Part shown: piece after piece, positions 11,801 to 23,684 of the stretch | Layout of the letters: every line of letters begins with the position of its first letter | How positions within the stretch are numbered: position 1 is the stretch's first letter | NCBI GenBank assembly: GCA_964247055.1 | Contig: OZ176053.1 | Location: 8,432,001-8,496,000, forward strand | From: Paragordius varius | Taxonomy: Eukaryota; Nematomorpha | Direction: 5' to 3' | Length of the DNA stretch: 64,000 nucleotides | The notes under the pieces: generated by a model | Databases searched by the model: none | What the model saw: the letters and a program-made list of their open reading frames with translations, nothing else | Told to the model about the DNA's origin: nothing | Program-made: the position numbers and the translations under genes

Positions 11801-14485
11801 CAATCTAAAAAGCGTTACGTCGGTTTAAGTTATGAAAGTTTGGATCAAAATGAACCCAAATTTGATGCTAAGGGAATCGAAACTGTTAGAAGAGATTTTT
11901 GCGCTGCAGTACCAAAAGTACAAATTTTTATATGAATCTAAATTGAAATATGTTATATATATTTTAAGAATTCAGTCAAACTAAAGACCGAAATATATTT
12001 AATATTTATCATAAAAAACTAATTATTAAACAAATTTTGCAGATTTTAAAGAAAGTCATTTTTGATTTGTTGAGGAGTGGTAGTATAACCGATTGTCGCC
12101 TTTTTTTACAACAAGAATTTTCCAAAATCAATGAAATGCGTGTTCCATTACGTGATTATATAATCTCTCGCGAATATCGCGGTCGAAACGGTAAAAACTA
12201 GATTTTATATGATATAATATTTAATTTTGGATTATTTAACAATATCGTTTATAACCTTTGTTTTATATATATTTTATATAAAAACTTAAATGTTTTTTCA
12301 TTAAATGTTATTTTAACTATATCTAGGCTACAAACCAAAGGCTTGCGTCCCCTCTTTAGAAATTGCTAAACGGTTAACATTAGCGGATCCCATGGCTGAA
12401 CCTTTAGTGAAAGAAAGAGTATGAATATATATCAACTTTCGTATGTATAAGTTCAAAAATAATTAAACTATGGGAATTACATAGGTGCCTAAATATATTT
12501 GAGTCAAATATTTTAAACTACACTATTTATAGGTCGAATTCGTACGAGAAAAGTTTGTAGTTATCTATATTTTATCAAGTACAAAAGTTACTATATTAGT
12601 AAAATTTGGCATATTAAATGAAAGAATACTTTGAGAAAATATGGCATTTAGATTTTTTAAAGTTCACAAAAATGGAACAACTATAAACTGAAACTTATAA
12701 ACCAAAATAACACAAGATATAGAGAATTATAAAACTGTATAAACACAACAAAGGAAATAATTTTATTACATAATAATTCAAATTTACCAATTTTATCAAT
12801 ATAATAATAATAATAATAATAATTTTTAAATCACAAAACTATTAATATTCAAGGTTCCATATGTCATTGTTAATCCCCCTTCATCCCATCAAAACTTAAT
12901 TATGGGCGGAGATCCTTTTCTCAAAAAGTATGCAAAACATCTTGGACCATTGCCTCTTATTGCGCTTGTACGCACACCAGGAGAATTTTTACAATCTCGA
13001 ATCCCTTACACACTTAATGCCGAATATTACATCACTAAACAAATTATACCTCCCATCAATAGAGTGCTAAATTTAATTGGTTTTGATGCTTCGAAATGGT
13101 AAGTTAGTTTTGTTTGATTAAAATATGATGATATATACTTTGAAAATTATCTTAAAAATATGTTTTTTTGGATTTTTTATTTTTATCCATATATATATAG
13201 GTATCAAGATATGCCAAGGTTTAAACGACATAGCCGCTATGAAGCATTATCTCTTTTAACGTTTACTGACAAAGTAATTTATTTAATTATTTATGAATGA
13301 ATATTTTTGTTACGTTTGATTTAGTTAAATTTTACACATTTAGTTTTTCATCATTAAAATTTTAACTAACGTTGCGATTGTGATTATATTCCAACTTTGC
13401 GCGCCTTATTATATTTTTTTTAATTAATTACACAATTTAAAAAGTTTTATTTATTTGATAGATTGGGAAAAATTCATAAATATTAAATATCTATCATCAT
13501 TGACTACTCTTATGAATATTTGATATATTTTGCAATGGATTAAATTATTACAAACCTATTTAACTTTTGGGAGCGTTTAATTATGCCATTTTTTATATTT
13601 AAAATTCAATGAATTAGGTTTATTCAGATTTTTAAAAAATATTATACCATTTTCCTAGAAAAAAGCCACAATAACCCAATACATAAAGTCAAATGAATGT
13701 TTTAGCTGCCGAAAACTTACAACAGGTTATTTTTGTGACCGATGTATTGATAATCGCGGTGAAACTATATTTTATTTAAATTCACTGGCACGCAAATGGT
13801 CTGAACGTTATCAAGATTTGTCATCAGTAAGATTATTTTTTTTTAAAGCTAATCTTAATTATATTTTTTGCTTTAAAAATATTTAATATAATTTCATCCC
13901 ATCCGTAAACACTGAAAATTAACTTGCAATTATGAGTTGGTTTAAATGAATTACAAATGATTTTTTTTGCTCTTGTTTAATTCTATAGTTTGCTAATTAT
14001 GGTACTACATATTGTAATTTTCAATTTTTTATTTTAACGTATATTAATTAAAATCAAAAAATCCTAAATTTTTTACATTTTTAAAAATTGGAAAAACAGA
14101 AAATCCCATATACTAGGTTAAAACAATTAACTGTGAGTTAGCTCAGAAACATATATTATATTTTTTAAATGAAATTGCATTATTTGAGGGAATATTAGAA
14201 ATGCTTAAGGTTGTATCGATAATGTTTAATGAAATTAGAGCTAGAAATATTGGAGGAGTAAATATTTAAGGGTTAAATTGTAAATTACAACGTTTTCTTA
14301 AATTTTATTTCCGTTTATTTATTATTCATGCAAAACAGATATGTACTTCTTGTACTTCAATCATGGGTGGTGGAAAAGAATGTATATCATTGGATTGTCC
14401 AGTCTTTTATATGTTAGTTGAATCTAATAAGCGAACATCTCAACTACCAAATTTACAAACATTAATTGAGCAACTTTCATTTTAA
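2837..14485 (+). CDS. REV3L: DNA polymerase zeta catalytic subunit
   Basis: This B-family polymerase extends past DNA lesions in translesion synthesis. The N-terminal domain spans exons 2837-2969, 2995-3157, 3182-3335 and 3360-3433, and includes HIPYLLK and [11 protein letters not shown] low-complexity middle follows (3797-6408; the largest exon is 5291-5937). The inactive exonuclease-like region with [16 protein letters not shown] lies in an exon ending at 8721. Polymerase exons start at 9088, 9841, 10332, 10566, 10919, 11780, 12043, 12327, 12854 and 13201. Motif A is [14 protein letters not shown], motif B is [17 protein letters not shown] and motif C is [11 protein letters not shown], with catalytic aspartates intact. 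The C-terminus has CysA (CFSC and CDRC, exon 13659-13826) and CysB (CTSC and four-Cys pattern, exon 14339-14485) for zinc and iron-sulfur binding. I estimate 1,750-1,800 aa against 3,130 in human; the loss is in the disordered middle. Joins between 6409 and 6996 and between 7140 and 7770 are unresolved. Introns 1-3 are 25, 24 and 24 nt. Confidence 0.95.
6419..6776. mobile_element. Foldback MITE with tandemly repeated arms (copy 1), in a REV3L intron
   Basis: Each arm carries four head-to-tail units of about 21 bp whose core is CAAATTCACCCT. The right arm is the reverse complement of the left over about 90 bp, with only about two differences. The ends read TATACC and GGTATA, which fits insertion at a TA dinucleotide. 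The roughly 170-bp centre is AT-rich and has no ORF. It lies about 10 bp inside the intron that follows the REV3L exon ending at 6408. A second copy, with the centre inverted, lies at 31331-31640. Confidence 0.85.
8825..8960. repeat. Short dispersed repeat in a REV3L intron
   Basis: The stretch around GAATGAGCCATTAGAATAAG and the following CCGGCGCAAAATT reappears with substitutions at about 62600-62720. GC content is higher than in the surrounding intron. No ORF or terminal repeat was recognised, so the family is unknown. Confidence 0.5.
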
Positions 14486-14532
14486 AATAGACTCATCTTT
14501 TTAACTAAATTTTATTTGACAAAATTTTTACC

Positions 14533-14569
<37 letters not shown>

Positions 14570-14914
14570 AAACTACCTCAACCAAATGATATATATTTTA
14601 CATAGCCATTAGACAATTTTACCAGCTATTATTTATTTATTGGACCTTTTTATTGGTTATATGTAGTTAGTTTTAATACAGATTAAATAAATAATTATTT
14701 TCTTTATTATTATATAATTAATATCCGTTAGTTTTTTTATGACATGGCTGTTATAAGCACATTTTTAAAAAATATTGCGTCTGTTCAGGATTGAGAGAAG
14801 AAGATGTATGTTTATAATTATTTATATCTATCAAAAATAGTATATTAATAATATAATTTATTTACATTAAATGCCCAATAAAATTTTGACATAATTATTT
14901 ATTTCTATGTGGTT
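14486..14914. other. Convergent intergenic region REV3L/SUV39H
   Basis: This 429-bp space lies between two stop codons and must hold both 3'UTRs. It contains a (TA)n run at about 14538-14562 and AATAAA-like signals on both strands. No gene was seen. Confidence 0.6.
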
Positions 14915-17099
14915 TTAAAATATGTATTTTCGACATTTTTCGGATTTGCATTTGCATACTATTCGGCTCTTTCGCGATAATTGTTTTATTCTAAGTGGTG
15001 ATTTATTTTTGCTATTGGTAAGGGGTGAATTAGAACCATTTGGTTGAATTTCGATTTTGCATTTTTTGTTCGTATAATCTGATCTCAAAGAATCCAAAAG
15101 CGATGATTGATTTAAATTTATAGTTTGTATAAATGTTGTATCATCATCCAATGTTTTCCTTTTAAGGTCAGCCATGATTTTTTTATCGCTGCTGGCATCT
15201 GAAGAAAGGGGTGGCGTTAATAGCCCGGAATGCATTGAATTCAACAGGATATCTTGACACATATTATTCAAATTAATAACATTATTTTTGTCATAATTTT
15301 GGGTTAATAATTCATTATCTGGGTATTCAATAGGATTGAACTCTTGTTTTATATAAGTATTGGTAATCATATTATCAATATTATTGTTAATTTTAGGTGA
15401 AGGTTTAAATTCTAATTTTTGGGAGCATTTTTTTACTTCTGTATTATTTTTGAGCTTTGCTTGTTCGCTGTAAGGAGATTTGATAGCACCAGTGTACTTG
15501 TTATTTTCTAAATATAAAAAATAATCAGATTTACTCATTTTAATATGGAAAAAACTGAATCTTTGAAAATATGTACCGTAATTTAGGTAATCAAATGTTA
15601 GCTCCTCACCATTTTCGATATCTCGAGTGGCAAAAAACGCAATACGCGGCATTTTTATATCCAAATTATTGATATATACTGCATATTGTACCAGGTTAGG
15701 GTCACACTACACAGATAATATATTATTTATATGTTTAAAATAAAACTACAAATATGCAATCAATAGGTAATAGAGTCTAACCAACTATGTAGGCATTTAA
15801 GACCGCTTATAAATCACTAAAAAATATAAATGTATTTCAGAAATGGAAATTGTTCGGCTCTTTTATTTGATTATCCCAAAAATATTTCCTTATCACTATT
15901 AAAAGCATATTGATCAATTAAGTTTATCTAATATAAAAAAATATTTGCATGTGGTATGTATTAATTGACTGCTAATTCATGAATGATGTGTTCAGTTCGA
16001 TTATTATGTGTGACCACCATTCAAAAACGTATCTTTAATCAAAATATTCTCTTTATTTTGTCGTCGTAAACAAATTACCGAATGATTAACGAAATGTGAA
16101 ACGTTAGAATATTTTCCCGCATCTATGGTATAAGCATTGTCCTGATCACAAAAATCTAAATCTAGTAGGTATGTCATACCATTGCTATCATATACCCTAC
16201 CCCTTTTTTCAGCCTCCTCGTTTGTAATTATCTAATGTGATTTAATACGATGTAATATAAAAAGGCTAAATAGTGTAACAAATAACTGTGTGGTAAGAAA
16301 TAATATAGTAAAAATTAAATAATTAATATTTATTACCCTGATCAGAAATGATGTGATAGGGATTTTTTTTGAAATAAAATATTAAAAAAATCAAATTATT
16401 GTGCATATTCTTTAAATCTTAAAAAGAAATATATAATATATATATTTTTCGCTATAAAATTTTATGAAATAATTATATTTGGCAATATATGCGATTGAAT
16501 ATAAAATATTTGAATAATTAAAGACTCAACTCAAAATAAATATATTATTATTATTGCAAATATTCCTAAATACAATGATGTCTGTATAAAACAGCTTTTA
16601 AACTTTGTTTCCCAAAATATTATTTTGTTGTAAACTTTTATTGACTTACCTCACCAATATACTCCATAACAAAACGATCCTTCTTAATCTTTTGAAGTGA
16701 TTTAACGGCCCAACCCTTGTCGGCAGTTTTAAAGATGCAAAATTTTAAATGTTTGTTTCCCCGCTGAACGATGCGAGCTCGACACAAAGTAGGATCACAC
16801 AAACATTTCTTATTACATTCATAGATGGGGGAACCACGTGGAATTTTGACCATACCTTTCTTATTGTAAGGAAATATACCGCCAGACATAACGTTGCAAC
16901 ACACCTTACAAAATCACACGAAAGAACTGGATAAATTAAAATGTTAGCTAAATATTAATGATTGATTTATAACCCATTTTCTCTGAACTTAAATAAATCA
17001 TTTATGTTGTAAATTTCCCTTTGATATTTCAAATTTTCCCTGGAATATTCCTAATTCACCCTTTATCATGAAATACCCTAGAACATTAATTCACTCCAA

Positions 17100-17138
<39 letters not shown>

Positions 17139-18067
17139 CATAAACCAATTATTTCTTTATCAGCGTCCTTTTTTGTTACTTTAGTTTGTAAATTTTTTAA
17201 CAAAAAATTCCAAAATTATCGAAAAATGTGATTAAACAATAAAGTGCCAAAAAAGTATATACATAATTCACCTTGTTCCAATTTTCGTGATTTGTTACAA
17301 ACCGTTTTTTGAGAGCTGAGTCATAATACCAACAATTGTGTGAACATTCACAACCTATTGGCGGGTCATCCGATATCACGACATTAAAAGGTTTGTATTC
17401 AGTTATATATACAAAATTTGAAGGAAGTAAATTGTAGTCAATATCATTTTCAATAAAAATTTGATTATATCCAATAATGAGATTTATTTTATCTTGCCAT
17501 TCTTTTAAGGCTTTGTTGAAGGATTGGGTGTATCTGTTAACATTTTTGCTCTTTGATAGATTTTTATTATGTTTAATGGGATCTAATTAATAATAAGTAT
17601 CTCAATACTTTTTGATATGTTAGTAAAATTTTGTTTTTCGTAATTGGTTATTTTAGTAAAATTTTGTTTTTCGTAATTGTTTAGAAGATGTATACAATGT
17701 AGGTTTTCTTTAGGTTCCCATGTGTTTTCAATTTCATCGTACCCATTCCATTTAATCAAATAAAATATTTTATCGATGTGAAAACGAGGTAATATTATCC
17801 TACAGTGATCGATTATTTTTTCTACTTCATATTCATTGTTATAAATGGTTACTATGGTTTATAGAAATAGGAGAAAAAACTTTTTTTTCGGGGCCATCTT
17901 CTGTCATCAATGGATTGTATGTCAAAAGTTCTACACTGTAAATTATTTGCATTGGCGATAAAAATGAGATCTTTATGAGTTGAAAGCCCTGGGATATGAA
18001 GTAGAGTGTAGCCTGCTAAGGCATCCTCAATATAATGCTTGATTCGTGCTGATGAAACGAATTTCAT
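14915..18067 (-). CDS. SUV39H1: Histone H3 lysine-9 methyltransferase SUV39H-type
   Basis: This nuclear enzyme trimethylates H3K9 in heterochromatin. Exons are 18067-17881, 17851-17609, 17582-17272, 16904-16650, 16231-16079 and 15706-14915. All joins stay in frame and give about 646 aa. The chromodomain (residues about 64-115) has [17 protein letters not shown]. The pre-SET domain has all nine zinc-binding cysteines ([19 protein letters not shown]). The SET domain has [40 protein letters not shown] and NGEELTFDY. The post-SET motif [13 protein letters not shown] ends the protein. About 200 polar residues lie between ELTFDY and the post-SET motif, where human has about 27. Introns 1 and 2 are 29 and 26 nt. 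Exon 2 holds a 33-bp tandem duplication repeating NYEKQNFT. No eIF2-gamma fusion as in insects is visible. The exact paralogue (1 or 2) is not decided. Confidence 0.94.
16985..17135. repeat. Degenerate copy of the CAAATTCACCCT-type repeat and (TA)n in a SUV39H intron
   Basis: Stretches such as CAAATTTTCCCT and CTAATTCACCCTTTATCATG resemble worn units of the foldback MITE at 6419-6776. A (TA)n run follows at about 17104-17134. A single weak arm is visible, so this is tentative. Confidence 0.4.
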
Positions 18068-18140
18068 TTTTTCTATTAATTTAAAATATCCCGCATTTTA
18101 ATGGGGGCATGTTTTAATCCAACTATGCTATTATAAAAGC
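18068..18140. promoter_or_regulatory. 73-bp bidirectional promoter space between SUV39H and MRPS23
   Basis: The start codons of divergent SUV39H (18067, minus) and MRPS23 (18141, plus) lie 73 bp apart, so both leaders and promoters share this segment. No specific element is recognised. Confidence 0.6.
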
Positions 18141-18581
18141 ATGGCTCAATCGAAAAATCCAAATATTGGCACTATTTACACAAGGTATGTTTTAACTTAT
18201 ATATTACAGAATTAAAGGACTTATCACTGGCGGTGCAATTAAATATGAAGATAGACCAATATGGTATGATGTTTACGAGAAATATCCACCCTTACCTGTC
18301 CCTTCCAAAAAACCTATCCCTAAATTAATATACCCCGAAGATTATATTCGAGCGTAAATAGTTATTTTAACTTTGCAGATATTATTATAAAAACATTGGA
18401 AAATCAGATATAATAGACCTATTTAACCATGAAAAAACAAAATGTCAAAAGTATTTTATCAATCATTTTCAGGTTTGTTGATAAATATTTTGAAATTTTA
18501 AAAAGTAACCCAAACAAAGAAGACAACATTTTTGAAAAAGCCAAAAAGTCTTTGGAATTGGAAGGAATATTAAATAAATAA
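18141..18581 (+). CDS. MRPS23: Mitochondrial small ribosomal subunit protein mS23
   Basis: This is a component of the mitochondrial small ribosomal subunit. Exons are 18141-18184, 18210-18353, 18379-18450 and 18473-18581, separated by introns of 25, 25 and 22 nt. Joining them gives a 122-aa protein in one frame; human mS23 is about 190 aa. Family landmarks in order are IGTIYTRIKGLITGGAIK, RPIWYDVYEKYPPLPVP, YPEDYIRA, DLFNHEKTKCQKFVDKYFE and FEKAKKSLELEGI. They match the human order (GSIFSR, LWFDVYDAFPPL, YHEDRIRA, CQRFVEKY, LLAEGV). The whole gene fits in 441 bp and was missed by simple ORF scanning because every exon is short. Confidence 0.92.
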
Positions 18582-19140
18582 AAAAATATAAATTTAAATA
18601 ATTATTGCCTTGTTGAATATATATTTTTAGTATTCCGAAATGGCCTATCTATATTAATCTTAAAATTTTTTGTTACGCCTTCAAATGCAGAGATTCCATA
18701 ATACGTGTCCTATAATTTAATTTAAGGCGAAAAATTTGTAAAAGATCAAAATTAATTCATGAATATTCAACATGGAGTCAGCAATCCATTTTTAATTTTA
18801 AAAAATTTCGATCACATAAAAATTATTTATTTCATTTACTTTTTATATATTAAATAAACTTAAAGATAAAATTCATTCCTTTTAAAATATTGATTCATCA
18901 AACTTGATCAGGGTACTCAATTAAGAGTTTCTGATATATTTTTTTCTTCCATGCTTTGAGTAGGCTTCTTTAATATAAATTTTTCGTTCCTCTACAGTGG
19001 TACTCAAATCGCGGCCCTAAAGTCCTCATTTATGGAGACCTAAATTATCTATTTGAATTTTTTATGTACCTTAGAATATAAATATTCCCGTATATGTCTA
19101 ATAGCTATGCAATATTTGCCGGCATTATCCCTGAAAAAAA
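18582..19140. other. Intergenic, no gene seen
   Basis: This is AT-rich sequence after MRPS23. It presumably contains its 3'UTR, with AATAAA-like strings immediately after the stop. No ORF, RNA gene or repeat unit is recognised. Confidence 0.5.
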
Positions 19141-21330
19141 AATCATTTGTGCGACTTTTTAAATTTTTTGGTGAGTGCCGCGATCATCCGTAATTGCTTT
19201 TTGTCATGTTTTGTAGGGCGACCTGGTAGTTGAATTTTAAATTATCATCATTTGTATGGGGATTCGCCAAATGGCGGTGCACCGTTAATTTCTTTCAACT
19301 TTTCTTGATGTGGCTAATTCTAGATTTCTAAGCGATTCGAGGTCTTTTGTTATTGTGTTGAGCCATGTGGTAGGCGGTCCACCGGATTTGGTTTATAGTT
19401 CGACTGAGTATTTTTCATAGTTTTAAGGATATGGGTATCTTCCCGTCTCTCAACATGTCAGCCCATTGTAACCGATCTTTTTCTAGATATTATCATCATA
19501 TCTTCGCCTAATATGTCCTAACCAATTCAGTCTTTTGGTTTGGATTATTGATCAATTGGATCTATTTAAAAGGTTGCGTTTTATTTAAATTGTTTATGGT
19601 TGAGTTTAATGCATAAAGGATTGTTTGGTTCTATCTTCCGTTCATAATATATATTTTTTTAGTCAGTTAGTGTAAATCTTTGCTTTGGTCTTGATGCTTA
19701 TTAATTAGTTGTTTATAATTGTGCTCGATAAAAGATGCTTTTTCCAGGGTTTTGGCTGAGTCGGTGTTTCATTGCATTTCCTATACCTCCTCCGGTTTCC
19801 GAGGTATATAAAAGAATTTTCTGTTTCAATGGCTAGGGGTATAAATGGTTCAGTATTTTGAATAGCTTTTAATTCAATGCATTATTTGCTTAAGAAGTTT
19901 GAAAGGTTCAAGAATTGGTAGCTAAAAAACTTCTTGTTCAGTCATAAATGTCGTGTGCATATTAGAATGTTAGATTTAAGTTTTTACTACAAATACTACA
20001 AGGGTACTTTGTTTTTTATCGATAGCGACTATAAACTTAGTTTTGTTAAGCGTTACTTTGAGACCAAAACTTTCGAATGTAGATTGTATATACGCATGTC
20101 TGCTTGCGATGTAAAAGTCAGTACCAAATCGTCGGCCAATAAGATCTGTAATGGTAAACCTGTTCTAATGTCGCTGTAATTTTATCTTGTGTTTCATTGC
20201 GTAAAGAACTCAAATCGATTTGGAATTTTTGAGTCCATAGGCAGTTTTTATCTTAGTATAGCTTTTGTGGTAGATATTCATTAATGCTTTAATAATTCAT
20301 TCTTCACACCGTTTCCTTATTAAAGACCGTGGTATTAGTGTTCTGGATACACTAAAAGCCATCAGGTCAAAAAGGCGTAAGAAGTGGATTTATTAAAATG
20401 GGTCGATTGTATTATATGAATATAGCATCTGTTTTACTTTTAATTATTAATAAAACCCAATCACATGTTTAGTAAAATTTATTTTTAAGTTTATCGAGCA
20501 CAATCATTTCATACATTTTCAATGAATGTTCTACAACAGGGTTGTCAAAGCTCGCATGCGGCCCTCCGAGACTTTATGTTCGGCCAGCGAAATATTAGGA
20601 AATCCATAATTTTCAAAATCTTGTTACAAATCTTAATTTAATATTTCTACAATTTTTCTCAAATTTATCTAATCGGCAAGAACTAATATTTTTTATATTG
20701 TGTTTGCATTTTACAGTTTTATGTTTGCACTCCAATAAATTATTATGAATGCCCATTTATATTTTAAATGGGGCTCGGCGAAACTTTACTCAAAAATGCG
20801 GCCCGCGAAGTCATTTATGTTAAACATTCCTGTTCTAGAATTTCGATAGGCCTGTATGCGTGGGATCATGGGGCTTCCCCTCTGGAAATTGGAATAATAA
20901 AACTTTCTTTCCGTTCGGGGATCTTGCCTGTTTTGACTATTATATTGGACAAAAGGAGAGTTTGGGAGTTATTATGGCTGGGTCAACCTTCAATTATGTC
21001 GACAGATACATCGCTTAAGCCGGTTGTTTTTTACTTTTCAGTTTGGATAGAGCTTTTAATATCTCGTTTGGTTTCATAATCTCTGGACAACTTTGAACAG
21101 GTCATAAATTAGTATCATTAACTATTTTAAAAGAATGTAAAGACTCTTTTAGTGATGATTGTTTTACCGCTTGCGGATTAAAGCTGATCGCGTTGGAGAT
21201 GCGTGTAGCATTTGCATACTTTTGTTCATCACATTCATTTAAACTCTTTTCACATTTCTAGATTTTTTGTGACGTTTTTTTCCTCTATATTGTTGGCAAA
21301 ATCGAGGGTTTGGGTATTTTTTAAGTGACG
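19140..21330 (-). mobile_element. Degraded non-LTR retrotransposon (LINE), reverse transcriptase and C-terminal part
   Basis: On the minus strand, fragments of LINE ORF2 are readable. Around 19480-19580 there is RLNWLGHIRRR, typical of the region after the reverse transcriptase. Around 19270-19420 there is PPTTWLNTITKDLESL, a typical C-terminal string. An antisense RT-like stretch lies at about 19990-20170, with SFGLK and NKTK-like residues. The frame is repeatedly interrupted, so this is an inactive relic. A hAT-type MITE is inserted at 20537-20832. The clade (CR1, RTE or other) cannot be fixed by eye. Confidence 0.65.
20537..20832. mobile_element. Non-autonomous hAT-type MITE with 8-bp target duplication
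   Basis: The left end begins CAGGGTTGTCAAAGC and then GCGGCCC. The right end reads GCGGCCCGCG and closes with AACATTCCTG, so the terminal inverted repeats are imperfect. Flanking 8-mers TTCTACAA (20529-20536) and TTCTAGAA (20833-20840) differ at one base and fit the NTCTAGAN preference of hAT elements. The 296-bp body is AT-rich and has no transposase. Relatives are at 23148, 31752 and 36424. Confidence 0.8.
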
Positions 21331-23140
21331 CAGCATTTTTTGCGCCTTACCACTGCTTGCAGATATGCATTTTTTTATCCAAAATTTTATCTTTTAAACC
21401 AAATCCGTGTAGATTTTTTTTGTGGTAGAAAAATGATTTACATTATTTTCAAACCACCATTTATTTTTATTTGGAGAAGATTTTTTAGTGTGGCGTCCTA
21501 CAAAATTTTCAATATTGAATTTGAGTGTGTTTTTCAAAAAATTCCGTTTTCATTTGCATCAGCCCATATGGGAATGTTAAACGATAATTTTAATTATTAT
21601 CATATTGTTGTTTATTGTATTCATCGTTAAACTTTATTTAGTTTGAGCGATTTCGTTGAATCCATTTTGTTTTTTTAATTTACCACAACTAGTTTATAAT
21701 TTATATGCATGTTCGGAATTGTATTGATTGCATTTAATAAAAAGAATTGATACAATTACAGTTATCCATATTTCCTTTTAGCAATATAATCAAATATGAC
21801 ATTTTTTTTATTTTAACATAATTACATTTCAAATGCTTACATGGATATCCAACATTTATCAACCAGGATTGGGAAACAGTTTTATATAGATAGATTAATA
21901 AACTCAGTGATTAAAAACATATAGGTGTTTAATATAATGTTAGGGAAATAACATGCATCCACAAATTTATAATATAACATTTAGAAAAACTATTTTTTTA
22001 TAATTAATTGATTTCCTAAAACACACTACCTTTAAAAGTAAATCGTTTTTCTGTTGCAAAAAATTTTTAAAATAGGTAGTCCGGGGATTTGTTTAAGTAG
22101 TTAAAATCGAAAATGATATTTCAGACAAAATGAGAAAAAGTTTCATTTAAAAAATAAAAAATATCATTTTTATTTTTGATGAGAGACATATTCTAACATC
22201 GAACCTGGTTAGCATTTGTTCTATAGATAGATTAACATATTTCACTAGCGATGCAATGATAACTTTATTTATTACACTTGAAAACTTACAAAGGCAATTT
22301 TATATGCAACTTAAATTTGATACTTTATACATTTTTAGATGGATGGTCAACATCCCTTCTTTAGGTGGCTTTAATTATATTAAAAGTTAAACTATTATAT
22401 CTATCTATATAAAATTAGATAGAATATCTATGCGGCACTAGTTTTAGCAATTCGACAAAAACTGCTATGGACCCTAAAACATATTTTATCTATCAGGGAT
22501 TTTTTGACAAAAATTTGATTGATTATTTTTTCAAAAGTAGTTAACCAAATTAAAATATTTATTACAATAGGCAAAATCTCATGTTTGCGGTATTAATTGA
22601 AAAATTTATTTTATATGGCTTTATGAATCCTTCCTTATGTACGGACGGGATGCTTTGGGTCAAAAATGTCTTTCGCGAAGCTCTTACTGTTAAATTAGGC
22701 CCAAGTCGCCAGATGGGGAGGTGGTTAATTTTTCAGGATTCTCGTATAATTATGAGTCCTGTCAATGAAAAATTTACGTAGAGCATGCTGACCAATTTTC
22801 TCAGAAGTAAACAACAGTTACCAGTTAATATTACTGCACACAAAATCAGGAAAAAAAATATAATTTATAAAAAATCTGTTGAATTTAACATTCTCAAAGT
22901 TGGTTTTAAGGTTTGCGAACGATTTAAGGAAGTTACCACTTTAATCAACGCGAATTCGCATATTATGTCAATTTTTAACAGAAACTAGATTAGTTAACCA
23001 AATTATTTTTTTGATATATATATTATAAATTAAATTAACATTATTTTTTATATGAGCTTCCATTTCACATTTATGAAACTCGTAATGAGCTGGTCTTAAA
23101 ATGGCGGCAAAAAGCCGAGATTTCGCGAATAGAATTGTTA
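21331..23140. other. Repeat-rich intergenic DNA, unresolved
   Basis: Several open frames of 60-100 codons lie on the plus strand (for example 21325-21630, 22581-22781, 22785-22988), but I recognise no family. The last two have a basic, transposase-like composition and could be remains of a DNA transposon. Confidence in coding is low. Confidence 0.35.
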
Positions 23141-23147
23141 GCTAGAT

Positions 23148-23320
23148 CAGGGGTGTTTGACGCAAATGGCCTCGCGCGTCATATTTAATATATATGGGAT
23201 ATAATTAATTATATGATATTAATATTATTTATATGGTCCCATACTAAAATACAAGCCATGTTATTTTAGCGTATTAAGTTTAAATCGGCCCCACTCAGTT
23301 AATTAAAAAGCGCTTGAGTA
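23148..23320. mobile_element. Partial hAT-type MITE
   Basis: It starts CAGGGGTGTTTGACGCAAAT followed by GGCCTCGCGCG, the same pattern as the other hAT-type MITEs in the window. The right end is not distinct. Non-coding. Confidence 0.5.
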
Positions 23321-23379
23321 GACGTTTTGCATTTTATATGGAAATACCTGAAACCAATATTAATATAATTTCCTCGCAT

Positions 23380-23545
23380 GACCTGTGCGAAAAATTGCTT
23401 CAAAGTTTAGCATTTAACATACTGTAGAACCCAACCCAGCGGTTAATTTTAAAAGATGCCGAGCTTTAATTTTGTTTTTATGCGGGAAATACCTATCATA
23501 ATGAATATTACAAGGTCTAGTAGAGGCTTTAAAGCCATGTTTTTT
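23380..23545. repeat. Dispersed repeat, paired with 24700-24845
   Basis: Both segments share ACCCAGCGG(T/C)TAATTA-like sequence followed by a GGGAAATAC(C/T)T-type string, at similar spacing and with many substitutions. They flank LINE fragments and may be ends of one element family. Confidence 0.4.
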
Positions 23546-23684
23546 TAATAAAATGGCTTATTTAACATGGTTTTGGCTCTGTGTGTGTGTTGTTGTGTTG
23601 CTAAGGCCGATTCCGACTATCTGCAACATTGAATATATATCTTCTTCACTCATTGGATATACCAGATCTAACATTTAGTTCGAC

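Noticed and set aside
16749-16934. 61-codon plus-strand ORF
   Set aside because: It is antisense to the SUV39H exon holding the pre-SET cysteines.
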